64,000 nt of DNA from Mucilaginibacter lappiensis (GTDB lineage: Bacteria; Bacteroidota; Bacteroidia; Sphingobacteriales; Sphingobacteriaceae), in NCBI RefSeq assembly GCF_900155965.1, contig NZ_FTMG01000004.1, positions 1 to 64,000 of the forward strand, given 5' to 3'. The position numbers were made by a program, and so were the translations under genes. The notes under the pieces are model-generated. The model was not told where the DNA came from. It saw nothing but the letters and a program-made list of their open reading frames with translations, and made no database searches. The first letter of the stretch is position 1. Every line of letters starts with the position of its first letter. Positions 54,143 to 63,710 of the stretch are shown here, in pieces.

Positions 54143-54979
54143 TCAGGCCATCACGGCAATGGTGTCAAATACTTTTTCTCCGAATTCGTGATTACCTTCT
54201 AATACGGAATTTTGAATCCCAATTTCCGGAGTGATGGCCTTTGTGAAAAGCTTCCAGGCAATATCTGGCTTGATGATTACTTTACTATCAGCAGATTTAT
54301 TATTTTCATTTACAAAGCCCCATTTATCCGCACCTTTTTGAAGATGCCAGGTGCCACCAGCTTCGCTTTCTATGATTACTTCAATTAAAGTATTATCCGG
54401 TGCCTGTACAAAGTGATAAGTATGCGGCAAAGCATACATAAAAGTAGCTATACAAGGATAAAAGAGTTCGCGGTGCATAATACCCGGCCTGTTTACTGCA
54501 TCGCGTATCTGTTGCTGGTGATGCCATTTTTCGGTGTACTCCCTGGCCATATGAAACCAATTGGCCGACTGTTCCTCTCCTGCCCAGGCCACTGCATATT
54601 TAGCCACGCCAAAAGGGTCTAACTCCGCTAATTCGCCTGTGAACTGTGGGCCTGTTGTTTCAAGTAACTCTATAAGCAGATCGGGACTTACCTGTTTCAT
54701 GGCTTTTACCCAGATCGCATTTTGCTCATTAAGAAAATTAACCAGATCCCGGTAACTATTGATCACCGGCGGTGTATCTCCAGTGAATGATTGTTTGGAG
54801 GAGATAGTACGCACGTTGCCATGCAAAAGATGAGCCGCGATATCCTTTACCGTCCAATGCTTGGCTACAGTAGGCTTGTTCCAGTCATCGGGCGACAAAG
54901 ATTTAAGTAGTTCGATAAGCAATTGATCCAGAATAGGAAAAAGATGTATTGTTTGTATGGGTACATCCCTGCTTATCAT
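54143..54979 (-). CDS. Maleylpyruvate-isomerase N-terminal-domain protein (DinB-like fold)
   Basis: A 278-residue protein. The MDMPI/DinB-type four-helix region (about 20-165) has WTVKDIAAHLLHGNVR and EYTEKWHHQQQIRDA, where the histidines would bind a metal. The C-terminal part (about 185-278) resembles an SCP2-like domain. Family members include mycothiol- and bacillithiol-dependent enzymes, but no thiol partner is evident. It is transcribed just upstream of, and on the same strand as, nothing obvious; the OsmC gene lies 24 bp upstream and may share its transcript. Confidence 0.8.
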   Translation of the reverse strand: MISRDVPIQTIHLFPILDQLLIELLKSLSPDDWNKPTVAKHWTVKDIAAHLLHGNVRTISSKQSFTGDTPPVINSYRDLVNFLNEQNAIWVKAMKQVSPDLLIELLETTGPQFTGELAELDPFGVAKYAVAWAGEEQSANWFHMAREYTEKWHHQQQIRDAVNRPGIMHRELFYPCIATFMYALPHTYHFVQAPDNTLIEVIIESEAGGTWHLQKGADKWGFVNENNKSADSKVIIKPDIAWKLFTKAITPEIGIQNSVLEGNHEFGEKVFDTIAVMA

Positions 54980-55003
54980 AAAAATTAATTGATCCTGCTA
55001 TAC

Positions 55004-55435
55004 TTATATAGCAGGATGTACAAAAACTTTTGATTTAATATCTGCGCCTGCCTTACCCAAGGTGGCTGCCACAGAGCAATATTTAGTTAATGACAGTTCA
55101 ACCGCGCGGGCAGCTTTATCCTCGTCAATATCACCGTATAAATGAAATTCAATTTCAACATCCTTCCATAATGAAGGCTCTTTACCTGCTTCCCGGTCGC
55201 CGTTAACAACCATTTTATAATCCTTTACATCCTGGCGTTGTTTTTTCAGGATACTGATCACGTCAATGGCCGAACAGCCTGCAAGGCCCATTAAAAGTAT
55301 CTGCATGGGGCGAACACCAAAATTATCACCACCGCTCTCAGGGCTGCTATCCATTTTTACGGTATGGCCGTAGGCGTCAACCGCTTCAAACCCAAAATCA
55401 CCATGTACACGTTTAAGTTCTATTTTATTAGGCAT
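55004..55435 (-). CDS. OsmC family peroxide-related protein
   Basis: A 143-residue OsmC/YhfA-type protein. The two family cysteines are in GLAGCSAIDVISIL and KYCSVAATLG, which form the peroxidatic centre in OsmC/Ohr enzymes. It probably reduces organic hydroperoxides, although the YhfA branch is not biochemically settled. It lies upstream of the MDMPI-like gene and downstream of DUF3052 on the same strand. Confidence 0.88.
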   Translation of the reverse strand: MPNKIELKRVHGDFGFEAVDAYGHTVKMDSSPESGGDNFGVRPMQILLMGLAGCSAIDVISILKKQRQDVKDYKMVVNGDREAGKEPSLWKDVEIEFHLYGDIDEDKAARAVELSLTKYCSVAATLGKAGADIKSKVFVHPAI

Positions 55436-55527
55436 ATTGAATATATTGTAAGGCTAAGTTAGGTATTTACACCCGCTTAATAAAGTACGCTGGGGATGCT
55501 TTATATGGTTTTTTTATAAAAATGATC

Positions 55528-55944
55528 TTAAACTGATGGTTGCCTGTCTTTTACAGGTATCACTAGTTTTAAACCCGACCATGTTTCATCTACCGCGCAA
55601 ATTTTAATATCAACCAGCCCGCTTTTAAGGGCGGTACCCCTCACCAGGTCTTCGGTTACATCCGTTACCACTTTGGATGCTTTTTTTGGCCATGAAACCC
55701 ATATCATACCATCTGGTTTAATTTGCCCTTTCAATAACGGTAACCTGATCAATAGCTCATCCTTATTCAGGGTAAAAAAATGTATAAAATCCTTTTGCAG
55801 ACTCAGTGTATCATCAAAATAGAGCTCTACTGGGAGGTCGGTAAACAATTCCATGTAATGATCTGGTGCATTGATCAGCTTGATCCTGAACCCCGGTTTA
55901 ATGCCCAGCTTTTTTGCCAGTGGTGTTCCTGAATATCCGCTCAT
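55528..55944 (-). CDS. DUF3052 family protein
   Basis: A 138-residue protein of the DUF3052 family. The opening YSGTPLAKKLGIKPGFRIKL and the conserved pair MIWVSWPKKASKV and DLVRGTALKSGLVDIK are characteristic. The family has no established function. It lies directly downstream of the conserved AT-rich element copy B, 48 bp from its ATG, so that element may be its promoter region. Confidence 0.85.
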   Translation of the reverse strand: MSGYSGTPLAKKLGIKPGFRIKLINAPDHYMELFTDLPVELYFDDTLSLQKDFIHFFTLNKDELLIRLPLLKGQIKPDGMIWVSWPKKASKVVTDVTEDLVRGTALKSGLVDIKICAVDETWSGLKLVIPVKDRQPSV

Positions 55945-55992
55945 GGTATGGTCTGATTTAGGTGATGCTTTTAAATTTTGTTACGGTGAAAA

Positions 55993-56108
55993 ACTTTTTA
56001 AACCTATAATTTTAACACTTTTATGCTCAAAAATGGATGAAAATTGATCGAAAATCACTTAAAAAACATCGATTTTAACACTTTTTAACAAATTTTAACA
56101 TGGTTTTG
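55993..56108 (-). repeat. Conserved AT-rich intergenic element, copy B
   Basis: On the minus strand it matches 34860-34985: a 25-nt identical block at 56072-56096, CCATTTTTGA, AAAAGTGTTAAAATT at 56008-56022, and AGGTTTAAAAAGT at its end. As in copy A, it lies after a terminator and before the next gene in the same orientation. Confidence 0.7.
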
Positions 56109-56205
56109 ATGTGTTTTTAAAAATTTAAGAAGTATTAAATATTTGATAATCAAATAATAACATATCAAACGTTCGGTTTTTGAGCCTTATTTTCTCTTAA
56201 CTAAA

Positions 56206-56243
56206 CAGCCCGGTTTTTCCTTTTGATCAGAAAAACCGGGCTG
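56206..56243 (-). terminator. Intrinsic terminator of the DinB-family gene
   Basis: A 14-bp perfect stem (CAGCCCGGTTTTTC / GAAAAACCGGGCTG) with a 10-nt loop. It lies about 50 bp after the DinB stop. Confidence 0.82.
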
Positions 56244-56294
56244 CTTTATGGATATAAAGATACGAAAAATTTGCCTGAATTTATAAATATCCAG

Positions 56295-56732
56295 TTATGA
56301 TAAAATTTGCCCCTGGTGATGTTTTAAATGCTCCAGATAGTCATTGGCCAGCCATGCCACCGTTTGCAGGTTGGGTTCTAGTTTGCTATTGTCGCAGCGG
56401 GCATCTACCCTGTCTAAAGGGTAGTTTTTTAGTACACTGATAATTTGTTTATTCAATAATGTCCAAAGGTTAATCAGGTCTTTAATATCAGCTTCCTGAT
56501 AACGCTGTACCGTTACCCATGCGTTCTGTTCATAAGTGAGCCTGAAGTTTTCTTCATAAGTACAGCGTATAAACCGCTGCAAGTTGATTTGCGCGCTATC
56601 GATCAAATGACCTAGAATCTCTTTTTTTGACCATTTATCGGGTGCCGGTCGTGTTTCCCAATCAATTGCCCGCGACCGGATATCCTGAAACTCATTAATA
56701 GTATCGCTTAATTCTTGTACAACGTGGTTCAT
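56295..56732 (-). CDS. DinB family protein
   Basis: A 145-residue DinB/YfiT-like four-helix protein. KWSKKEILGHLIDSAQINLQ carries the first metal-binding histidine and YLEHLKHHQGQIL the last ones, the three-histidine pattern of the family. Members include bacillithiol S-transferases; the role here is unknown. It is a single-gene unit with its own terminator and is divergent from the nucleoside-recognition protein. Confidence 0.85.
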   Translation of the reverse strand: MNHVVQELSDTINEFQDIRSRAIDWETRPAPDKWSKKEILGHLIDSAQINLQRFIRCTYEENFRLTYEQNAWVTVQRYQEADIKDLINLWTLLNKQIISVLKNYPLDRVDARCDNSKLEPNLQTVAWLANDYLEHLKHHQGQILS

Positions 56733-56816
56733 TTTGTCTTAATCAAATAGTATTTAAAGATTGTTATTTCATATTAAATAACAAAACCATTAACTTCAAA
56801 GCCTTAAACATAGCCG

Positions 56817-58055
56817 ATGGTTCTTAATTATATCTGGATAGCCTTTTTCTTGATCGCCTTTGTAGTTGCCTTTATCAAACTGATATTTTTTGGTGATGCA
56901 GAAGCATTTAAGTTATTGGTTGATGGTATATTCAGCTCATCCAAATCATCGGTAATGGATATCGCTTTGCCTTTGGTTGGCGCCATGGCTTTCTGGCTGG
57001 GCATATTGAATATTGGCGAAAAGGCCGGTGCTATTAATTTTCTTTCGCGTATTGTTGGACCTTTCTTTAGCCGGCTTTTCCCCGAGGTGCCACGTGATCA
57101 TCCGGCAACGGGGCAAATGCTCATGAACTTTTCGGCCAATTTATTGGGGCTCGATAATGCGGCCACCCCATTGGGTTTAAAAGCCATGGGTAGCCTACAG
57201 GAGTTAAACCCGGATAAAGAATCAGCCTCCAACGCCCAGATCATGTTTCTGGTGTTACATACCTCCGGATTACAATTATTACCGGTTACCATTATAGCCC
57301 AGCGGGCCATATTAAATGCGGCCAATCCTACCGATGTATTTATCCCTTGTATTATTGCCACTTATGTAGCCACGGTTGTGGGTTTGCTGGTGGTGGCTGT
57401 TAAGCAGAAAATAAACCTGCTCGATAGGGTAATTATTACCTGGCTGGGGGGCTTAACGGCTTTCATAACGCTGTTGGTTTGGTGCTTTACCCATTACTTA
57501 ACCAAGGGGCAAATCAGTGCTGTATCAAACATTGGCAGTAACTTTTTGCTGTTTAGCATACCCGTAATGTTTATTTTGGGCGGTTTGATTAAAAAGGTTA
57601 ATGTGTTTGATGCTTTTATTGAAGGTGCCAAAAGTGGATTTGAAACTTCAGTAAAAATAATACCTTACCTGGTAGCCATGCTGGTAGGTATCAGCGTTTT
57701 CCGTAGCTGCGGGGCGCTGGATTATATGAATGATGGTTTGCGCTGGGTATGTACCCAATTTAACCTCAATACCCGTTTTGTGGATGCCATGCCTGTGGCT
57801 TACATGAAACCCCTGAGCGGATCGGGTTCAAAAGCCATGATGATCAATACCATGCAAACCTTTGGTGTGGATAGTTTTGCAGGGCGCCTGGGCTGCGTAT
57901 TCAACGGTTCGGCAGATACTACCTTTTATATTGTGGCCTTATACTTTGGTTCGGTGGGTATTAAAAGGTCGCGTTACGCTATCCCGGCAGGCTTAATAGC
58001 CGATTTTGCCGGTATCATTGCCGCTATCCTGGTGGCCTACTTGTTTTTTGGTTAA
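56817..58055 (+). CDS. SpmA/SpmB-type nucleoside recognition domain membrane protein
   Basis: A 412-residue membrane protein corresponding to a fusion of SpmA and SpmB, each with a gate-type (nucleoside recognition) domain. LLGLDNAATPLGLKAM and the later KPLSGSGSKAMMINTMQTFG are the family signatures. In Firmicutes the separate proteins support spore-core dehydration; in non-sporulating Bacteroidota the fused form is common, and its transport role is unknown. It is probably monocistronic. Confidence 0.88.
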   Translation: MVLNYIWIAFFLIAFVVAFIKLIFFGDAEAFKLLVDGIFSSSKSSVMDIALPLVGAMAFWLGILNIGEKAGAINFLSRIVGPFFSRLFPEVPRDHPATGQMLMNFSANLLGLDNAATPLGLKAMGSLQELNPDKESASNAQIMFLVLHTSGLQLLPVTIIAQRAILNAANPTDVFIPCIIATYVATVVGLLVVAVKQKINLLDRVIITWLGGLTAFITLLVWCFTHYLTKGQISAVSNIGSNFLLFSIPVMFILGGLIKKVNVFDAFIEGAKSGFETSVKIIPYLVAMLVGISVFRSCGALDYMNDGLRWVCTQFNLNTRFVDAMPVAYMKPLSGSGSKAMMINTMQTFGVDSFAGRLGCVFNGSADTTFYIVALYFGSVGIKRSRYAIPAGLIADFAGIIAAILVAYLFFG

Positions 58056-58285
58056 CAATTTTATCTTTAGCGATTTACGAAATTTTCTGACAGGTTAATT
58101 TTCCCTCATATTCTTCTCCTTTTTTTGTAACCAGTAGGAAAAATATTCCGTATAAGAGTACGGATTCGGCAATCGTGAAACCTGCTTTATGATTGCTGTA
58201 ATTGGTTGATAACTGTTTTACCCCCAAATTCACCTTATAGGAGGGTGAGTTAAGAAGCATTTGATCATTGTGAAACCAATTTTTA

Positions 58286-61200
58286 ATGAACATAAAGTAC
58301 ACTAAAAAAATATTTTTTTTAGCACTTCTCTGTCTACTTGTGTCATCAGCCGCAGCACAAACTATTAACGTTGGTAATGTGGATGCGGGACCTTATGGCC
58401 CAGGTTCAACCATTAGTATACCTATAAAGTTGAGCAATACTTCTGGCTGTTTTGCCACCAATAATGTATTTAACCTTTATCTGTCAGATGCTAACGGCAA
58501 TTTTGGTGCTCAACAATTAATAGGTACCATCAGCGGCTTTTATGCCACGTTTGTGAATGGCATTATCCCCGCCGGAACGCCATCTGGAACTGGGTATAAA
58601 TTACAAGTAGTATCCACGGCGCCTGTTATAACCAGCGCTGCCTCATCAGCATTTAGCATTAATAATTCAGCAGGAGTTGTTGCAGCGGTAAGTTCACAGA
58701 TTATTAATCCGCAATATCCGGAAGTATTCGGAACGTGTAACGGCACGCCCAATACCACCACAAAGTATACTTTTTTAAATCAGTCCACATCCGGAGCATC
58801 AGTTATCGCTACCTTTTTTAATGACCTGGCACAAGCAGCCGAGGGTGGTACGGTTACTGTTTCGCCCAGTGCGGCTTTTAACGCCCAGGCTGCAAACTAT
58901 ACGGTAACTGTTAAAGCGGTGAATGGCGGTATTGTGGGTACAAAATCCTATTTACTGATGAACAACGTAGCCAATAGCGGGCTTGGTGCAACAGGTATTA
59001 CCTCTGTATGCCTTTCAAACGGCAGCGGCGAGCTCACCTTTAATGCCGATGTCACCTCACCGCAAACCGGTTTGCAAAATAATTACCCGGGGCATACTTA
59101 TAAGGTAACCTGGGGCGATGGGGCAAGCAGCACCTTTACACTTTGCGAGATCATAGCACAAGGAGGTAAAATTGTTCATACTTACAATGCATCATCATGC
59201 GGCAGTATTTTTAATAATATTAAGAACGTTTTTGGGGTCGATCTGCAACTTACCAGTGTTTACTGTGGCGATATCGGCACCCCGGCAACCAAGTATGCCC
59301 AGGTGCTTGCGCCACCCGTAAATAAGTTTTCAAATGTTGATGCAGGTTGTATAAATGTGCCTGTAACGTTTGCCAATACCTCCTATCCGGGGCAGTCTGC
59401 CAGCACCACCACCACCTCGGCCAGTTGTGTTAATACCGATGCAAAATATTCGTGGTATGTTGATGATGTATTACAGGTACAAAATTATGGGGCTACCCAA
59501 CCTTTTGTTTACACATTTACTACAACAGGTGTACACACTATAAAACTGGTTTTACAAAATACAGCGGGTATTTGCGGGACAGCGGATGTTATCAGGACTA
59601 TCTGTATCCAAAACCCGCCAAAACCGATATTTAATTTCCCGGTGAAAACCGGCTGCGGGCCATTAACTTTAATACCCGATAATACATCGGTAATTGATGC
59701 CAATTGCGACAACACCAATGCATACCAGTGGATAACCGCAGGCCCGGCGGCGGTTACTTATGCAGATAATACCACTGCTAATAGTCAGCAACCGCATATG
59801 GTTTTTGCAACGGCCGGTGTTTACCGCGTTAATCTCATCATTAATACCAAAAGCTGTGGTCCGGTTTTAGGTACCGAACAAAGTATTACGGTTGATGCTA
59901 CACCAACAGCCCAATTATCGGCAGATGCATCAGTATGCGGTATTAACCAAAGCCTTAAATTTAATACCGATGCCGGCATTACCCACACCGTTTTAGGTGG
60001 TATAGGAGAACTTAAGCGCGATTCTTATACCTGGACAGTAAGCGGCGGCGCGTTTGATTTTACAGGAGGTACCACGGCCAATTCCCAATATCCGCAGATC
60101 TTATTTCATGATGCGGCAACTTATACCATTAGTGTGGCGGTAAAAAACGGATGCGGAGCACCGGCTACCGCTACTCAGCATCTTACTTTTCAGGTATCGC
60201 CAACCATCAGTGCCGGTAGTCCTTTTACGGTTTGTGCAGGGGCGGATATCAACCTTACCGGAACAATTCCAAGCGGCACTGTAACCGGGCAACAATGGAT
60301 GGGTGGTACAGGCACTTTTAGTAACCCTAATGCATTGGTTACCACCTATACCCCATCTGCAGCCGATATAGCAGCAGGCAAAGTAACTTTTTCGTTAACG
60401 GGTACCACTTCATTAACGCCACCTTGCGATAAGGTGGTAAGCACCGTTACCATTACTATTCAACCGCAAACGGTTATTACCAGCGCAGCTGTTATTAATA
60501 ACCAATGTTCGGGAACCGCACTTAATTATCATATACTCTCTACTCCCAGTGGTACTTATACCTGGACAATTGACCCTACCAAAACATCACCATCGGTTAC
60601 CGGTTATGCAAGCGGAAGCGGCACAATTATCAACGATGTGCTCACCAATAACGACCCCTCAAATTTTGCTATAGCCACTTATATTGTACAGGCTACCGGC
60701 GGCAACTGTAACGGCGATCCGTTTACCTTAACCGTTCATGTTCTACCCGCGCACCTTACCGCTGGCTTTACGGCCAGTGTAACCGAAGGCTGCGGAGCTT
60801 TAAATGTTCAGTTTACCAATACCTCTGTACCGCTCAGCGGGAGTTTTACCTGGGATTTTGGCGATGGCAATACCTCAACCGATGTTAGCCCCTTACATAC
60901 TTTTGCACCGGGCACTGATGGTAAGGATAAAATTTATACAGTAAATTTGCAGTTACTCAACTCCTGTGGCAATAATATAAATGCTACACCCATACAGATC
61001 ACGGTGCACCCGGCAGCACCAGTTGCGCTTATTCTTCCAAGTCCGTTAAGTGGTTGTTCGCCATTTACTGTAACTGTTCAAAATGCATCGCCGGGTAATA
61101 ATAAGAGTTATACGTACCATTTATACGACCCAGGCACACAGCAGGATGTTCAGCCTGCGATAACGCATACAGATAAAACTCCGGCGGTTTTCACTGTAAC

Positions 61201-62437
61201 TTCAACACTCGCCAAATTGTACAAATTATACATGGTAGCCGAAGACATTTGCGGTAACACCACAAAAAGTATAGAATGGCCCATCTCAGTATCGCCCCCC
61301 GATTTTGTAGCAAAAACCTTTGTGACCGATAATAACAGTACAGGCTGCGTTCCTTTTGCTACCAGTTTTGTAAATGCCTCAACCGGTGGCGATACGTTTA
61401 CTTATAATATATATGACCCAGCCGGTAATGTTACCCACATAACAGCAGGTGGTTTAGGCAGCACGCTTCCTTATACCTTTAGCCAGGCGGGTGTTTACCA
61501 TGTTTCTATAACAGCGACTAATGGCTGTTCGTCTATCGAGTCGGATAAATTAGTGGTCACTGTAAATCCGCTGCCATTGCCCGCTTTCTCTGCCAATGTT
61601 ACAACGGGTTGTAAAACGCTGTTAGTTAATTTTACTAACAATACACAAGCGCCAGATGCCAATTCAAACGCAAGTTCATACCAGTACGATTGGGATTTTG
61701 GCGATGGTAGTGCGCACGCGATGGAGCAAAATCCAGCCCCGCATTTGTACAGGTTTAGTAATACGCCGTTTACCGTTACATTACTAGTTACCAACCCGGT
61801 AACCGGATGTACGACCACTGCTGTTAAAAATAGTTATATCACTGTAAATCCCCCACCCTTTACCGCTTTTGGGGTGAAACCGGATACCACTATCAGTATA
61901 CCTAATTATCGGTTTACGTTTGTTGATCAAACCACCAACGGGCCCGAGCGATGGCTTTGGTATTTTGGCGACGGGCAAACCTCCAGCAATCGAAACCCTG
62001 CACATACCTATGCCGATACGGGTACCTATACTGTAACATTAACAACCTATCGGGGCGACTGCGATAGCGTTATTTTGCACAAAGTTCACATTACGGGTAT
62101 TCCCGGTCAGCTTTATTTGCCAAATGCGTTTATGCCAACCAGTGGCTCAACAGAGCTCCAAAAATTTATAGCCAAAGGTTCCGGCATCAAAAAATGGCAC
62201 CTGCAGGTATTTAATAATTACGGGCAGCTGATGTGGGAAACCGACAAACTAACCGATCCGAAAGGTACACCGGTAAATGGTGATGGCTGGGACGGTACAT
62301 TCAGAGGGGCGCCGGTACAGCAGGGGGTTTATATATGGCAGGCTTCGGCAACATTTATAAACGGAACGGAATGGAAAGGTATGAGCTACAATAACTCCTT
62401 ACCCAAACGTACAGGCACCATCAATTTAATACGATAG
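58286..62437 (+). CDS. PKD-domain protein with type B T9SS sorting domain
   Basis: A 1383-residue surface protein with a signal peptide (KIFFLALLCLLVSSAAA/Q). Several immunoglobulin-like and PKD domains follow; clear PKD cores are FTWDFGDGNTS, YDWDFGDGSAH and WLWYFGDGQTS. The last about 90 residues (LYLPNAFMPTSGSTELQKF, then WHLQVFNNYGQLMWETD and VYIWQASATF) form the CHU_C gliding-motility-associated domain, the type B signal for secretion by the type IX system. It is coupled to the PorP/SprF gene 3 bp downstream. Confidence 0.93.
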   Translation: MNIKYTKKIFFLALLCLLVSSAAAQTINVGNVDAGPYGPGSTISIPIKLSNTSGCFATNNVFNLYLSDANGNFGAQQLIGTISGFYATFVNGIIPAGTPSGTGYKLQVVSTAPVITSAASSAFSINNSAGVVAAVSSQIINPQYPEVFGTCNGTPNTTTKYTFLNQSTSGASVIATFFNDLAQAAEGGTVTVSPSAAFNAQAANYTVTVKAVNGGIVGTKSYLLMNNVANSGLGATGITSVCLSNGSGELTFNADVTSPQTGLQNNYPGHTYKVTWGDGASSTFTLCEIIAQGGKIVHTYNASSCGSIFNNIKNVFGVDLQLTSVYCGDIGTPATKYAQVLAPPVNKFSNVDAGCINVPVTFANTSYPGQSASTTTTSASCVNTDAKYSWYVDDVLQVQNYGATQPFVYTFTTTGVHTIKLVLQNTAGICGTADVIRTICIQNPPKPIFNFPVKTGCGPLTLIPDNTSVIDANCDNTNAYQWITAGPAAVTYADNTTANSQQPHMVFATAGVYRVNLIINTKSCGPVLGTEQSITVDATPTAQLSADASVCGINQSLKFNTDAGITHTVLGGIGELKRDSYTWTVSGGAFDFTGGTTANSQYPQILFHDAATYTISVAVKNGCGAPATATQHLTFQVSPTISAGSPFTVCAGADINLTGTIPSGTVTGQQWMGGTGTFSNPNALVTTYTPSAADIAAGKVTFSLTGTTSLTPPCDKVVSTVTITIQPQTVITSAAVINNQCSGTALNYHILSTPSGTYTWTIDPTKTSPSVTGYASGSGTIINDVLTNNDPSNFAIATYIVQATGGNCNGDPFTLTVHVLPAHLTAGFTASVTEGCGALNVQFTNTSVPLSGSFTWDFGDGNTSTDVSPLHTFAPGTDGKDKIYTVNLQLLNSCGNNINATPIQITVHPAAPVALILPSPLSGCSPFTVTVQNASPGNNKSYTYHLYDPGTQQDVQPAITHTDKTPAVFTVTSTLAKLYKLYMVAEDICGNTTKSIEWPISVSPPDFVAKTFVTDNNSTGCVPFATSFVNASTGGDTFTYNIYDPAGNVTHITAGGLGSTLPYTFSQAGVYHVSITATNGCSSIESDKLVVTVNPLPLPAFSANVTTGCKTLLVNFTNNTQAPDANSNASSYQYDWDFGDGSAHAMEQNPAPHLYRFSNTPFTVTLLVTNPVTGCTTTAVKNSYITVNPPPFTAFGVKPDTTISIPNYRFTFVDQTTNGPERWLWYFGDGQTSSNRNPAHTYADTGTYTVTLTTYRGDCDSVILHKVHITGIPGQLYLPNAFMPTSGSTELQKFIAKGSGIKKWHLQVFNNYGQLMWETDKLTDPKGTPVNGDGWDGTFRGAPVQQGVYIWQASATFINGTEWKGMSYNNSLPKRTGTINLIR

Positions 62438-62440
62438 CAG

Positions 62441-63478
62441 ATGCGCAACTACTTAAAAAAAGGCATTTTATTTTTTGCGGCACTGCTAACAGGTATCGTA
62501 ACTTTTGCCCAGGATCATATGTACTCGCAGTTCTTTAATTCGCCGGTTTACCTTAACCCGGCTTTGAACGGCCAGTTTCCTGGCGATTTGCGTATGAACC
62601 TTATTTACCGAAACCAGTATACATCGGTGCCGGGTGGCTTTAATTATTTCACCGCCTCAATTGATTATAATATCCCCCGGTTTGGTGGTGGCGTGGGCTT
62701 ATTGTTTACCCGTGGCAGCGAAGGTGCAGCGGGGCTTACTAAAAATAATATAGCAGGTATTTATTCTTATAGCGTAGGTTCCGATGATTTTGTATTATCG
62801 TTTGGTTTACAGGCGGGTATTACCAATCGTACGGTTAATTATAGTAAGCTGATATTCAGTGATCAAATCGACCCCCAATTTGGTTATATACCAGGTAGCC
62901 CCACCGCAGCAGAACCACCGCTTTTTGATAACCGCTATTATTTTGACGCGGGTGCGGGTATCAACCTGGTGGTCGGCGATTTTAACATCGGAGGGGCCTT
63001 ACAGCATATTAACCGGCCTAATGAATCATTTACGGGTACCCCGGCTAAATTACCCATGCGGGTCACCGCGCATGCCAGTTACCGGCTTGACCTGAACCCC
63101 TATGCCAACCTGGATGAAGACGAAAAATCATTTCTCATCCCCTCTGTAATCCTGTATAAACAAGCCGGTGCGCAATCCATCAATGCGGGGATGCAATTTA
63201 AGCGGAGAAGCATCAACGCGGGCTTGTGGTACCGTACCGGCGGATCGGCAGGGCCAAGTGCTGTGGTACTCTCACTGATATTTGACATATTCATCCACCA
63301 CGATGGCGGCGAAAAGCTGCGTTTAGGTGTAAGTCATGATGCTCCTTTCGGCGGTTTAAATTACAGCAATACCAGCGGATCATCAGAAGGAAGTATTGGG
63401 TATGAAACTACACTCCCATCCCGCTCGGATACCTACCGTAAATTTGAGGGATCACGGCGTTGTTATGATTTTTATTAA
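62441..63478 (+). CDS. PorP/SprF family type IX secretion-associated membrane protein
   Basis: A 345-residue outer-membrane barrel protein with a signal peptide (GILFFAALLTGIVTFA/QD) and the family opening MYSQFFNSPVYLNPALNGQF. PorP/SprF-like proteins pair with type B CTD cargo, and it follows the PKD/CHU_C gene by 3 bp, a conserved layout in Bacteroidota. It probably anchors or assists secretion of that specific protein. A weak hairpin lies just after the stop. Confidence 0.93.
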   Translation: MRNYLKKGILFFAALLTGIVTFAQDHMYSQFFNSPVYLNPALNGQFPGDLRMNLIYRNQYTSVPGGFNYFTASIDYNIPRFGGGVGLLFTRGSEGAAGLTKNNIAGIYSYSVGSDDFVLSFGLQAGITNRTVNYSKLIFSDQIDPQFGYIPGSPTAAEPPLFDNRYYFDAGAGINLVVGDFNIGGALQHINRPNESFTGTPAKLPMRVTAHASYRLDLNPYANLDEDEKSFLIPSVILYKQAGAQSINAGMQFKRRSINAGLWYRTGGSAGPSAVVLSLIFDIFIHHDGGEKLRLGVSHDAPFGGLNYSNTSGSSEGSIGYETTLPSRSDTYRKFEGSRRCYDFY

Positions 63479-63710
63479 GCAGGCAGTTCATTTTAATCAT
63501 GTAACTCATTTTGCACACAATTTAGGGTAACTATACTGGCTTTTAGTATATTTACTCCTGAATTTTCCCCCTGAAGTTTAGCGGTTTTAATTGATGATGT
63601 ATTTTTTTAAAAAAAATTATTGGTGCAGGCAACCTTTTCATACCGGGCTACGTGATAACTGTAAAAATGATAAAGAATAGTACAATTTAACCCCATTTGA
63701 ACCCCCTTAT

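Larger units (their letters stand above)
55945..56294. other. Spacer with conserved AT-rich element and terminator
   Basis: 350 bp with no supportable gene between the DinB and DUF3052 genes. It contains, reading on the minus strand, a terminator (56206-56243), the word AATAAGGCTCAAAAA (56177-56191), and the AT-rich element copy B (55993-56108). Confidence 0.6.

Noticed and set aside
63532..63550. Hairpin TATACT/AGTATA after the PorP/SprF gene as terminator
   Set aside because: Six AT-rich base pairs with a weak T-tract; too unstable to call.
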